A DNA stretch of 9,073 nt from Alphaproteobacteria bacterium UBA998 (GCA_002291925.1 DBAY01000002.1:1-9073); one strand, 5' to 3'. Counted from the stretch's first letter, positions 1 to 6,797 are shown. The notes: a model not told the origin generated them from the letters alone. Made by a program: numbers and translations.

Positions 1-1
1 T

Positions 2-22
2 ATCTTAATGGGACAATGCCAA
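2..22 (+). repeat. Left copy of terminal 21-bp inverted repeat
   Basis: This 21-bp stretch begins atcttaatgg and ends acaatgccaa. It recurs in inverted orientation at the extreme right end (9053-9073) with 20 of 21 bases identical; the only difference is G at 12 here against A in the other copy. Similarity stops after position 22. I found no further copy inside the window. Whether the repeat continues leftwards cannot be seen. It could be the edge of a dispersed repeat or IS element, or a shared regulatory site, since each copy lies upstream of an inward-reading gene. Confidence 0.7.
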
Positions 23-96
23 GCATTCTTCACCGGGTATGGAGAATTTGCACGGCTTGGCGAAAGATGGGCCTTCCCATTCTCGGAGTGTTGCCC

Positions 97-282
97 ATGT
101 CCACCACGCCCCCGCCCCTCCCCAAGGAAGCCGTCAGCCATGCCACGTCCGGCGCGACCCCGCGCACGCCGGAGCAGGCCCAGGGCAGCCAGCGCCCGGT
201 GCCGCAGAACCTGCGGGAGCAGGACCGCCAGGGCAACACGGCGCAGAACACCACTCACCAGGGTTACCAGCAGGATCGCTGA
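97..282 (+). CDS. Small hydrophilic protein with QNTT..QGYQQDR C-terminus
   Basis: Encodes 61 residues. I chose the ATG at 97 because a GGAG lies 9 bases upstream; a longer frame from position 16 has no ribosome site and an unrelated, Trp/Arg-rich extension. The protein is rich in Pro, Gln, Thr and Arg, has no Cys or Trp and a single Tyr, and has no membrane segment or signal, so it is probably disordered and cytosolic. The C-terminus (residues 44-61, RQGNTAQNTTHQGYQQDR) resembles a tail I recall from uncharacterised small alphaproteobacterial proteins; the recognition is from memory and gives no function. The stop codon is followed after one base by the ATG of the next gene, which suggests translational coupling. 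A role in stress tolerance is only a guess from composition. Confidence 0.75.
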   Translation: MSTTPPPLPKEAVSHATSGATPRTPEQAQGSQRPVPQNLREQDRQGNTAQNTTHQGYQQDR

Positions 283-283
283 C

Positions 284-505
284 ATGAGCGACAAGCGTGA
301 GCACGTCGATCGTCATCACGGCGGCCCTGGCAGCAGCCATCAGGATGCCACCCGGCCGGACAAGCCCGATGTGCATACCGTGCTGGGCGAGGCGGGGCAG
401 AAGAAAACCGCCGATGGCCAGCGCAACCCGCAGCGCAGCGGCACCTCCGGCGGGGGCGGTGAGCGCGACAGCCACCACACGCATGATCCGGAGATGAAGG
501 GCTAG
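284..505 (+). CDS. Small His/Gly-rich hydrophilic protein, coupled to upstream gene
   Basis: Encodes 73 residues from an ATG one base after the preceding stop (TGA-c-ATG). AGGA at 272-275, inside the end of the upstream gene, is correctly spaced as ribosome site. A frame open from position 8 exists, but its upstream part is antisense-like Arg/Pro-rich sequence overlapping the first gene, so the internal ATG is preferred. The protein is about 16% Gly and has eight His (positions 7, 11, 12, 19, 31, 64, 65, 67), with no Cys, Phe, Trp or Tyr. It has no predicted membrane segment and looks wholly disordered. His clustering near both ends might allow metal binding, but no known metal-site motif is present. 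I do not recognise the family. It is probably co-transcribed with the 97-282 gene. Confidence 0.65.
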   Translation: MSDKREHVDRHHGGPGSSHQDATRPDKPDVHTVLGEAGQKKTADGQRNPQRSGTSGGGGERDSHHTHDPEMKG

Positions 506-523
506 GATCCGTCCATCCTCCGC

Positions 524-552
524 TATACAGACCACGCCGGTTTGGTTATAAA
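524..552 (+). promoter_or_regulatory. Putative sigma70-type promoter of carbonic anhydrase gene
   Basis: TATACA (524-529, four of six to TTGACA) is followed after exactly 17 bases by TATAAA (547-552, five of six to TATAAT). Transcription would start near 559, leaving a leader of about 27 bases that carries the GGGAG ribosome site (574-578). It lies in the 81-base gap after the small-protein pair. Not experimentally supported. Confidence 0.45.
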
Positions 553-586
553 CAAATCGTCAATTCATCGCGTGGGAGACTGATTC

Positions 587-1306
587 ATGGACCTTACCCG
601 TCGTCAAATGGTGCAGGGTATGCTGGCCGCTGGGGCCGCGTTGCCGCTGATGGGCGCACAGCCGGCCCATGCTTCCCCCACGGGCGCCAAGCCCTTACCG
701 AAAATGCCGATGAGCGCGGATGAGGCACTGAATGTGCTGAAGGAAGGCAACGCCGCTTTCCTGCGCGGCGAAGTTCCCATGCCCGATACCAGCGCCAAGC
801 GCCGGCTGGAGCTGGCGAAGGGCCAGTCCCCGTTCTGCGCCTACATCACCTGCTCGGACAGCCGCGTGCCGCCGGAGCTGCTGTTCGGCCGCGGCCTGGG
901 CGAGCTGTTCATCGTGCGCAATGCGGGCAACACGCTCGACACCGTGGCGCTTGGCTCGGTGGAATATGCGGTGGCCGTGCTCAAGGTGCCGCTCATCGTG
1001 GTGATGGGGCATGAATCCTGCGGCGCCGTGAAGGCCGCCATGGACGTGGTGGAGAAAAACGCCCGCTTCCCCGGCGCCATCGATAACATGATCGAGCCGA
1101 TCATCCCCGCCGTGCTGGAAGCGCGCGACAAGAAAGGCGACAAGACCGAGAATGCCATCCGCCAGAACGTGCGCCGCACTGTGCGTACCCTGCGCGAGGA
1201 TACTGACGAGCTGCTGCTGAAGCCGCAACGCGAGGGCACACTCAAAGTGGTCGGTGCCTACTACTCGCTCGATACGGGAAGCGTCGATTTCTTCGACGTG
1301 GCCTGA
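587..1306 (+). CDS. Beta-class carbonic anhydrase with twin-arginine signal
   Basis: 239 residues, catalysing reversible hydration of CO2 to bicarbonate with a zinc centre. The zinc-site motifs are complete: CSDSR at 89-93 (Cys89, with Asp91/Arg93 as the catalytic dyad) and GHESCGA at 141-147 (His142, Cys145). The family block IVRNAGN is at 109-115. The N-terminus reads TRRQMVQG, then a hydrophobic stretch (about 12-23) and AHA at 27-29, as expected for a Tat signal with signal-peptidase cleavage after residue 29; the mature enzyme would be about 210 residues, normal for the family. Export to the periplasm is therefore predicted. GGGAG at 574-578 fixes the start. The gene appears monocistronic and converges on tRNA-Thr. 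An SbtA-type bicarbonate transporter lies 1.5 kb away on the other strand, which may use its product. No clear intrinsic terminator follows. Confidence 0.93.
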   Translation: MDLTRRQMVQGMLAAGAALPLMGAQPAHASPTGAKPLPKMPMSADEALNVLKEGNAAFLRGEVPMPDTSAKRRLELAKGQSPFCAYITCSDSRVPPELLFGRGLGELFIVRNAGNTLDTVALGSVEYAVAVLKVPLIVVMGHESCGAVKAAMDVVEKNARFPGAIDNMIEPIIPAVLEARDKKGDKTENAIRQNVRRTVRTLREDTDELLLKPQREGTLKVVGAYYSLDTGSVDFFDVA

Positions 1307-1332
1307 GCCTGAGCGTCGCGTCTATCGGGAAA

Positions 1333-1407
1333 TGGTGCCGCTTGTCGGATTCGAACTGACGACCTACCGCTTACAAGGCGGTTGCTCTACCCCTGAGCTA
1401 AAGCGGC
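1333..1407 (-). tRNA. tRNA-Thr (anticodon TGT), CCA encoded
   Basis: 75 bases fold as a full cloverleaf on the minus strand: acceptor GCCGCTT/AAGCGGC, D stem GCTC/GAGC, anticodon stem ACCGC/GCGGT with loop CTTGTAA (anticodon TGT, reads ACA), a five-base variable loop, T loop TTCGAAT, discriminator A, and encoded CCA (1333-1335). The T stem GTCAG/CCGAC has one A-C mismatch (positions 52 and 62), while all other arms pair perfectly. It has its own promoter just upstream and lies between the carbonic anhydrase and EAL genes. Confidence 0.96.
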
Positions 1408-1417
1408 ACATGAGGCG

Positions 1418-1446
1418 TTTGTAGGCTTCCCGCTGCCGGGCGTCAA
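1418..1446 (-). promoter_or_regulatory. Promoter of tRNA-Thr
   Basis: On the minus strand TTGACG (1441-1446, five of six to consensus) and TACAAA (1418-1423, four of six) are separated by exactly 17 bases. The -10 box ends 10 bases before the mature tRNA 5' end at 1407, giving a very short 5' leader as is usual for tRNA genes. It sits in the 47-base gap after the EAL gene stop. Confidence 0.65.
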
Positions 1447-1454
1447 GCCGTGGC

Positions 1455-2774
1455 TCAGCTCTCCTTCAGCCAGCTGCGATGGTTTTCCGGCTTGCCGAAA
1501 TAATAGCCCTGCATGTATTCGACACCGAGCTCCATCAGCATTTTGGCGATCTCGCCCGTTTCCACGAATTCGGCCACGGCTTTCAGGCCAAAGCCGTTGG
1601 TGAAATCGAGCATGGTTTTTACGAAAAGTCGGTTGTCGTTGTTGTCGACGAGGTCGCGCACGAACACGCCGTCGATTTTCACCATGTCCACGGAGAGGGA
1701 TTTCAGCTGGCGGAACGAGGTGTAGCCGGAGCCGAAATCATCGAGCGCCACCTGCGCGCCCATGGATTGCACGGCGGCGACAAAATAAGCAGTTTTCTTC
1801 AAGTCGCGGTGGACGGCGGTCTCGGTGATCTCGACGATCAGCCGTTCGGCCACATCCGGATGTTCACGCAGGCGCTGTTTCAGCTGCGCCAGCCACTGGC
1901 GGTTGCTGGTGGTGAGGTTGGAGACGTTGAAGGCGAGCACCAGCTCCGGCGCGCGGGCCAGCTCGGCTATCACCATGTCGAGCACCTGCTCGTCGATGAG
2001 GTTGATAAGCCCCATGCGTTCGGCGACGGGAATGAGCGTGCCGGCGGAGGAGATTTTGCCGTCCGCCCCGACGATGCGCAGCAGCGCCTCGTAATGCGCC
2101 ACCCGGCCGGTCTTGCTCTCGATGATTGGCTGGTAGGCAAGGCGCAGCCGTTGTTCGAGCAGGGCACGGCCAAGGTAGTTGGCGAGGCCCATTTCCTGCC
2201 GCGAATTGGCAGAGTCTTGGGCCGTCTCCTCGCTTAACCCTTGAATCACCCCATGTCCGGTGCGCAGGGCGATGAAGGATTTATCGAGCACATCTTCTAG
2301 GCTCAGGCGCGGGTCAGCGAGATCAATGCTGACGATCGCCGGCAGCACGTGCAGGGAACCGAATTCCGACTGGTAGCCGAACTGCTGCACTAACTCGCTC
2401 AGGCGGCAGGTGAGAGAAGAGAGCCCGCCCTCCGGCATTTCTGCCAGAAGCAGAGCGAACTGGTCCTTATGCAAGCGGCAGATACGGTCGGCAGGAGAGA
2501 GCAGCGCGGCCAGCCGTTCCATGATGGCGAGACAGATATCCTCTGATACGGCGGGACCGTAGCCGGACATGATCATCGCCAGATTTTCGATGCCAACGAT
2601 AATAAGCGCTCCGGCAGGCGTGCCATGGTGAGAGCGGCGTAGCAGCACGTCCAGCGCGTCCAGGAATTCTGGCGGGTAGCCTGCCTGACCCTGACCAAGT
2701 AGCAGCCCTTGGGGAATGGCCTGTCGGTCGAGGCCAAGGGAGGAGGGCGGGGTCGGCTGCGTCATGGTCGGCAT
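1455..2774 (-). CDS. c-di-GMP phosphodiesterase: degenerate GGDEF plus intact EAL
   Basis: 439 residues, soluble, with no signal or membrane segment. Residues about 50-180 are a GGDEF-like domain whose signature has decayed to HKDQF (102-106), so cyclase activity is unlikely; such domains often only regulate the partner domain. Residues about 195-435 are an EAL domain that hydrolyses cyclic di-GMP to pGpG. Every catalytic residue known from RocR has a counterpart: Glu229 (EAL), Asn283, Glu315, Asp345-Asp346 (LDDFGSG), Lys366 (VKIDG), Glu402, Gln422. It is therefore probably an active phosphodiesterase. The first 40 residues are low complexity. The start is uncertain: no Shine-Dalgarno precedes the ATG at 2774 or the one three codons later. 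It lies 58 bases downstream of the SbtA gene on the same strand and could share its transcript. Confidence 0.92.
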   Translation of the reverse strand: MPTMTQPTPPSSLGLDRQAIPQGLLLGQGQAGYPPEFLDALDVLLRRSHHGTPAGALIIVGIENLAMIMSGYGPAVSEDICLAIMERLAALLSPADRICRLHKDQFALLLAEMPEGGLSSLTCRLSELVQQFGYQSEFGSLHVLPAIVSIDLADPRLSLEDVLDKSFIALRTGHGVIQGLSEETAQDSANSRQEMGLANYLGRALLEQRLRLAYQPIIESKTGRVAHYEALLRIVGADGKISSAGTLIPVAERMGLINLIDEQVLDMVIAELARAPELVLAFNVSNLTTSNRQWLAQLKQRLREHPDVAERLIVEITETAVHRDLKKTAYFVAAVQSMGAQVALDDFGSGYTSFRQLKSLSVDMVKIDGVFVRDLVDNNDNRLFVKTMLDFTNGFGLKAVAEFVETGEIAKMLMELGVEYMQGYYFGKPENHRSWLKES

Positions 2775-2832
2775 GGGGTTGGCGAAAACGGGTTCACCGT
2801 CCCAGTATGCGGGGGAGTGGTTAAAATTTTAC

Positions 2833-3840
2833 TTAAAGACCGAGCAGCGCCAGCGAAAGCGGCGTGTGCTCGGAGAGCGCATGCGCAAGGCGGAGGTAAA
2901 GCGGGATGCCGATCAGCAGGTTGAAGGGCAGCGTCAGGCCAAGCGAGGCGGTGAGGTAAATGGCCGGGCTGGCCTGCGGGATGGTCAGGCGCACCGCGGC
3001 GGGCGCGGCGATGTAGGACGCGGAGGCCGCCATGGTGGCGAGCATGGCGATGCCGCCGAGGCTGAGGCCCGCCATCAGGCCGAGATAGCCGCCGATCAGC
3101 GAGAAGGCGACAGGCACGGTGGTGGAAAAGATGAGAAGGAACAGTGCGTTGCGGCGCACGTCTTTCAGGCGGGCGGCGGCGAGCAGGCCCATCTCCAGCA
3201 TGAAGAAGGTGAGGATGCCGAAGAACAGCTCTACGAAGAACGGCTTGATCTTCGCCTGGTCGCCGGGGCTGGCGGCAAAGCCGATGATGAGGCCGCCGAA
3301 CAGCAGCAGCATGGTCTTGCCGGAGAAAATCTCGTGAAACAGCGTGGAGAGCGGGGCGCCGCCCTCACCCTTGCGCTGGCCGACGCGCAGGATGACGAGG
3401 GCGATCAGGATGGCCGGGGCCTCCAGAATGGCGAGCAGGGCCGGCATGAAGGGTTCGGGGTGCACCTGCGCGCGGTCAAGGAACGCCAGCGCGGCCATGA
3501 AGGTGACGGCGGAGACCGAACCATAATGCGCAGCGATGGCGGCGGCGTCCTCGCGCTCCAGCCGCCCGGCATAGCGGGCGAGCAGATAGGCGGCGACGGG
3601 GGTGATCGCGCCTAGCGTCAGCGTGGCGAACAGCGCGGGCAGGAACTCATGCAGCGGCGCGGCGGAGAGGGCAATGCCGCCCTTGATGCCGATGGCGAGC
3701 AGCAGGAACAGGGAGACAGCTTCATGCACCTGCGGCGGCACGCGCAGGTCGCTGCGCAGGAAATAGGCGAGGATGCCCAGGAAAAACGCCAGAATGGGCG
3801 GCGAGGTTAGGTTGGCAAGCAGGTCGGCGGAAACGTTCAT
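2833..3840 (-). CDS. sbtA: SbtA-family sodium-dependent bicarbonate transporter
   Basis: 335 residues, an almost entirely hydrophobic inner-membrane protein of the SbtA/DUF897 family, whose cyanobacterial members import bicarbonate with sodium. Two related halves of about five helices flank a short hydrophilic loop (about 153-175). Family signatures are visible: HYGSVSAVTF (105-114) in the first half, ASASYIAAPAA (272-282) and LTLPFNLLIGIPLY (302-315) in the second. I chose the ATG at 3840, preceded by AAGG and AGG; a TTG 12 codons upstream also opens the frame but adds a polar tail. Cyanobacterial SbtA is somewhat longer (about 370 residues), mainly through the central loop. No SbtB (PII-like partner) gene is present here. 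Bicarbonate as substrate is inferred from family only; related heterotroph proteins are poorly tested. Confidence 0.85.
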   Translation of the reverse strand: MNVSADLLANLTSPPILAFFLGILAYFLRSDLRVPPQVHEAVSLFLLLAIGIKGGIALSAAPLHEFLPALFATLTLGAITPVAAYLLARYAGRLEREDAAAIAAHYGSVSAVTFMAALAFLDRAQVHPEPFMPALLAILEAPAILIALVILRVGQRKGEGGAPLSTLFHEIFSGKTMLLLFGGLIIGFAASPGDQAKIKPFFVELFFGILTFFMLEMGLLAAARLKDVRRNALFLLIFSTTVPVAFSLIGGYLGLMAGLSLGGIAMLATMAASASYIAAPAAVRLTIPQASPAIYLTASLGLTLPFNLLIGIPLYLRLAHALSEHTPLSLALLGL

Positions 3841-3846
3841 ACTACC

Positions 3847-3875
3847 TGCCTTGGCGGAAAAAAGTCCATAAGGCA
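3847..3875 (-). promoter_or_regulatory. Possible leader stem-loop masking the sbtA ribosome site
   Basis: The 93-base gap between sbtA and ubiA is AT-rich compared with its neighbours and must hold the sbtA promoter if the two are not co-transcribed; I see no convincing -35/-10 pair. In the transcript, TGCCTT (3870-3875) could pair with AAGGCA (3847-3852), a six-bp stem with a 17-base loop. The AAGG lies just upstream of the ATG, so this pairing would occlude part of the ribosome site. The stem is short and may be chance. Confidence 0.2.
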
Positions 3876-3933
3876 AGCTAAAAAACTTAATAGTCAGGTT
3901 CAGAATTTCTTATAGTTTTGGTGGTTCAGGGGT

Positions 3934-4782
3934 TTATGCCAGCATACAGGCCGCCCAGACGAATGCCCCGGTCAGGCTGTTGTCGCGGAACTGCTGCAGG
4001 CAACTGGGGCGGTCGTCCAGCCGCACCCGCGCTACCTGCCCGGCGAGCGAGACGGCGGGCAGCAGCAGCGCCGCGAAATAAGGATAGGCGGCCCCGCTTT
4101 CATAGCCTGCCCATGCGAGGCAGAGCACGAACAACAGGTAGAACAGCGCCAGCGCGGGCTGGGTGGCATGGCCCAGCCGCCGGGCGGTGGACTTGATGCC
4201 GACGCGCGCGTCGTCCTCGCGATCCTGGTGCGCGTAAATCGTGTCATAGCCAAGGGTCCAAAAGAAGCCGCCCGCGTAGAGCAGAAAGGCGGGTATGGGC
4301 ACCTCTCCCGTCACAGCCAGCCAGCCGAACAGCGCCCCGGCATTGAAGGTGAGGCCGAGAAAGGCTTGCGGCCACCAGGTGATGCGCTTCGTCCACGGGT
4401 AGAGGGCCACCGGAATCAGCCAGACCGCCGCCAGCGCCACCACGTGTGGCCCCAGCGCCAGCGCCACGGCCAACGAGAGGGTGAGCAGCCCGCCCAGCAG
4501 CACATAGGCTTCGCGCATCGAGACGGCGCCGCTCGCCAGCGGGCGGTCAAGCGTGCGCTCCACCTGTGCATCGAGGTGGCGGTCGGTCATGTCATTGATG
4601 ATGCACCCCGCCGCGCGCATCAGCACGGCACCGAGCAGGAACAGCAACAGGAGGCCCCAGCGCGCCTCGCCGCCCGAGGCCAGCGTGAGGCTCCAGGCGC
4701 AGGGCCAGTAGAGCAGCCAGATGCCGGTGGGCTTGTCCAGCCGCATCAGGCGGGCATAGAGCATCCAAGGGAAAGGTTGCAT
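3934..4782 (-). CDS. ubiA: 4-hydroxybenzoate polyprenyltransferase
   Basis: 282 residues, the normal length. It is an inner-membrane prenyltransferase that joins the polyprenyl chain to 4-hydroxybenzoate in ubiquinone synthesis. The first Asp-rich motif is NDMTDRHLD (63-71), followed by ERTLDRPLASG (75-85). The second is around YDTIYAHQDREDD (179-191). Both bind magnesium and prenyl diphosphate in the family. About eight or nine hydrophobic helices follow the N-terminal MRLDKPTGIWLLYWP block, typical of UbiA. The frame stays open far upstream, but that part is antisense to rsmE, so the ATG at 4782 (or 4764) is the likely start; neither has a Shine-Dalgarno. It is divergent from rsmE, with 30 bp between start codons. 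Confidence 0.95.
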   Translation of the reverse strand: MQPFPWMLYARLMRLDKPTGIWLLYWPCAWSLTLASGGEARWGLLLLFLLGAVLMRAAGCIINDMTDRHLDAQVERTLDRPLASGAVSMREAYVLLGGLLTLSLAVALALGPHVVALAAVWLIPVALYPWTKRITWWPQAFLGLTFNAGALFGWLAVTGEVPIPAFLLYAGGFFWTLGYDTIYAHQDREDDARVGIKSTARRLGHATQPALALFYLLFVLCLAWAGYESGAAYPYFAALLLPAVSLAGQVARVRLDDRPSCLQQFRDNSLTGAFVWAACMLA

Positions 4783-4804
4783 CCGGGCGTCAGGGGCGTA
4801 AAGT
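4777..4804 (+). promoter_or_regulatory. Candidate promoter for a leaderless rsmE transcript
   Basis: TTGCAT (4777-4782) and TAAAGT (4799-4804, four of six to TATAAT) are 16 bases apart. The -10 box ends 8 bases before the rsmE ATG at 4813, so transcription would begin at or almost at the start codon. This fits the absence of a Shine-Dalgarno before rsmE. The -35 box overlaps the ubiA start codon. The -35 match is weak (three of six), so this is tentative. Confidence 0.35.
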
Positions 4805-4812
4805 CTTCTCCC

Positions 4813-5583
4813 ATGAACCCGAACCCTGTGCCCAAGGCAAGGCTTTTCATCGAGGCTCCGCTCTCTGCCGGGGCGCTGCTGGCGCTGGACGAAAAACCCT
4901 CGCATTACCTGAGCCACGTGCTGCGTCTGAAAGAGGGCGATTCGGTGGCCCTGTTCAATGGCCGCGACGGCGAATGGCGCGCCACGCTTCAGATGGTCGC
5001 CAAGCGCGGCGTGACGGTGCAGGTGGCGGAATGCCTGCGCCCGCACCGCCTGCCGCCGGATCACTGGCTGCTGTTCGCGCCCATCAAGAGCGGGCGTATC
5101 GATCTGGTGGTGGAGAAGGCGACCGAACTCGGCGTGCGCGGCTTCGGCGCGGTGAAGACGGCACGTACCGTGGTGGGCCGCGTGAACGAGGAGCGGCTGC
5201 GCGCCCATGCCATCGAGGCGGCGGAGCAGACCGGGCGCGTCGAGGTGCCGGAGTTGTTTGCCTACCGCCCGCTGGAGGGCTGGCTGCATGGCTGGGACGT
5301 GTCGCGCCGTCTGGTGGTGTGCGACGAGACGGGCAGCGGGCAGACCCCGTCCGTGGCGCTGCCGCCGCACCGGGGGCAGAAGGCAGCGCTGCTCATCGGC
5401 CCGGAGGGAGGCTTCACTCAGGCGGAACTTGAACGCCTGCGCGCGCTTCCCTACGTTGTTCCCATGACGCTTGGTCCCCGCGTGCTGCGGGCGGATACCG
5501 CGGCCATCGCCGCGCTGACCTGCCTGCAGCTCCATCTCGGGGACTGGGACGAAAAACCGGCGTTCCGGACCACCGGCGCCTGA
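4813..5583 (+). CDS. rsmE: 16S rRNA m3U1498 methyltransferase RsmE
   Basis: 256 residues, the usual length. It methylates N3 of U1498 in 16S rRNA of the 30S subunit with S-adenosylmethionine. It is a SPOUT-fold enzyme: residues about 1-75 form the N-terminal PUA-like RNA-binding part (HYLSHVLRLKEGD), and the C-terminal knot part carries the signatures KATELGVR, IGPEGGFT, and LGPRVLRADTAAIAAL near the end. EQTGR is the family's conserved helix. The frame continues open upstream but there it is antisense to ubiA. The ATG at 4813 aligns with the usual N-terminus (ARLFIEAPL) yet lacks a ribosome site. gshA follows after 11 bases, so the two form an operon, an order I recall from other alphaproteobacteria. 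Confidence 0.96.
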   Translation: MNPNPVPKARLFIEAPLSAGALLALDEKPSHYLSHVLRLKEGDSVALFNGRDGEWRATLQMVAKRGVTVQVAECLRPHRLPPDHWLLFAPIKSGRIDLVVEKATELGVRGFGAVKTARTVVGRVNEERLRAHAIEAAEQTGRVEVPELFAYRPLEGWLHGWDVSRRLVVCDETGSGQTPSVALPPHRGQKAALLIGPEGGFTQAELERLRALPYVVPMTLGPRVLRADTAAIAALTCLQLHLGDWDEKPAFRTTGA

Positions 5584-5594
5584 CAGGGGACCGC

Positions 5595-6797
5595 ATGCTG
5601 AGCGACGTTTCGGGCGTGGACGCCATTCTTACCGCGCTCTGGCAGTCCCGCCGCGCCGAACTGGAGGATTGGTTCGCCGCCCGTGAGGATGCCGTCAAGC
5701 GCCTGCCTTACGGCTCGGTGGATCTGCGCTTCAGCGGCGACAAGCGCGTGCCGGTGGATACCAACCTGTTTTCCGGTGGCTTCAACAATCTCGATGCCGA
5801 AGGGCAGGCGCGGGCCGCCGAGGCGTTCCGCCGCCACTTCAAGCGCTGCTGCCCGAAATCGCAGCGGTTGCTGATCATTCCTGAGAATCACACGCGCAAC
5901 CAAGGCTACCTGAACAATCTGGCGCGGCTGATGGATCTGGTCACGCGGGCGGGTTACGCCGTCGCTCTCGGGCGGTTTGATCTGGCCCCCGGCGAACATT
6001 TTATGTTCACCTCCGAGGATGGCACGGCCTGCGAGGCGCATGGGCTGCGGCGTGAGGGGGACCGGCTGTTCGCCGGTGACTTCAACCCGGATGTCATCCT
6101 GCTGAATCATGATCTGACCACCGGGGTGCCGGAGTTGCTGAACGGCCTCGCCCAGCCGGTGACGCCGCCCCCCACGCTCGGCTGGCACCAGCGGCGCAAA
6201 TCCGTGCATTTTGAAGCGTACCGCGCGTTGGCGAAGGAATTTGCCGAGGCGTTCGGGCTGGAGCCATGGCGCCTGTCCGCCGAGTTCGAGCGGTGCGGGC
6301 GCATCAATTTCGGTGAGCGCAGCGGGCTGGAGTGCGTGGCGCTGAACGTGGAGAAAGTGCTGCGCCGCCTGCGCGAGCAATATGCGGCGCATGGCATTAC
6401 GCGTGAACCGTATGTGTTTGTGAAGGCGGATTCGGGCACCTATGGCATGGGCATCATGACGGCGCGCTCCGGCAATGACGTCACCGAGATGAACAAGAAA
6501 ACGCGCAACAAGATGGATGTCATCAAGGAAGGGGCGCACTCCACCGACGTGATCATCCAGGAAGGCGTGCCGACGCTGGAGCGGGTGGGTGACGCCTTTG
6601 CCGAGCCGGTGGTGTACCTCGTGGATCATACGCCGGTCGGGGCGTTCTGGCGCGTCAATGCGGAGCGCGGGGAGGAGAATAACCTCAACGCGGCTGGCAT
6701 GCAATTCCTGCCCCTGCCCGGCGAGGTGCCGCCCGCGATGGCCATCGTGGCCCGTCTCGCCATGCTGGCGGCGGCGCGGGAAGAATACGAGGCCTGA
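5595..6797 (+). CDS. gshA: Glutamate-cysteine ligase, proteobacterial (Acidithiobacillus-type) family
   Basis: 400 residues. It catalyses the ATP-dependent joining of glutamate and cysteine, the first step of glutathione synthesis, in the cytosol. It belongs to the uncommon family first shown in Acidithiobacillus ferrooxidans (TIGR02049/PF08886), unrelated in sequence to E. coli GshA. Recognisable blocks are GSVDLRFSGDKRVPVDTNLF (N-terminal), IPENHTRN, LLNHDLT, GWHQRRKSVHF and FVKADSGTYGMGI, the last resembling an ATP-grasp nucleotide-binding segment. AGGGGA (5585-5590) lies just before the ATG and just after the rsmE stop, so translation is probably coupled in one operon. No gshB is present in the window. 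The gene ends convergently with the KGG gene; the A-run of the terminator begins at its stop codon. Confidence 0.93.
   Translation: MLSDVSGVDAILTALWQSRRAELEDWFAAREDAVKRLPYGSVDLRFSGDKRVPVDTNLFSGGFNNLDAEGQARAAEAFRRHFKRCCPKSQRLLIIPENHTRNQGYLNNLARLMDLVTRAGYAVALGRFDLAPGEHFMFTSEDGTACEAHGLRREGDRLFAGDFNPDVILLNHDLTTGVPELLNGLAQPVTPPPTLGWHQRRKSVHFEAYRALAKEFAEAFGLEPWRLSAEFERCGRINFGERSGLECVALNVEKVLRRLREQYAAHGITREPYVFVKADSGTYGMGIMTARSGNDVTEMNKKTRNKMDVIKEGAHSTDVIIQEGVPTLERVGDAFAEPVVYLVDHTPVGAFWRVNAERGEENNLNAAGMQFLPLPGEVPPAMAIVARLAMLAAAREEYEA

Noticed and set aside
2716..3615. A 299-codon plus-strand frame rich in Gly, Glu, Asp and Arg across the sbtA region
   Set aside because: It is the mirror of sbtA; the charged composition is what the reverse strand of a hydrophobic membrane-protein gene gives.
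3841..3876. An upstream TTG start for sbtA
   Set aside because: It would add 12 polar residues; the ATG at 3840 has a nearby AAGG/AGG and begins directly before the first membrane helix.
4783..5535. A long N-terminal extension of ubiA
   Set aside because: The extra residues are antisense to rsmE, match no domain, and UbiA proteins are normally about 290 residues, which fits the start at 4782.
5451..6704. A 417-codon minus-strand frame across gshA
   Set aside because: Mirror frame of a clear gshA, His/Arg-rich, with no recognisable domain.
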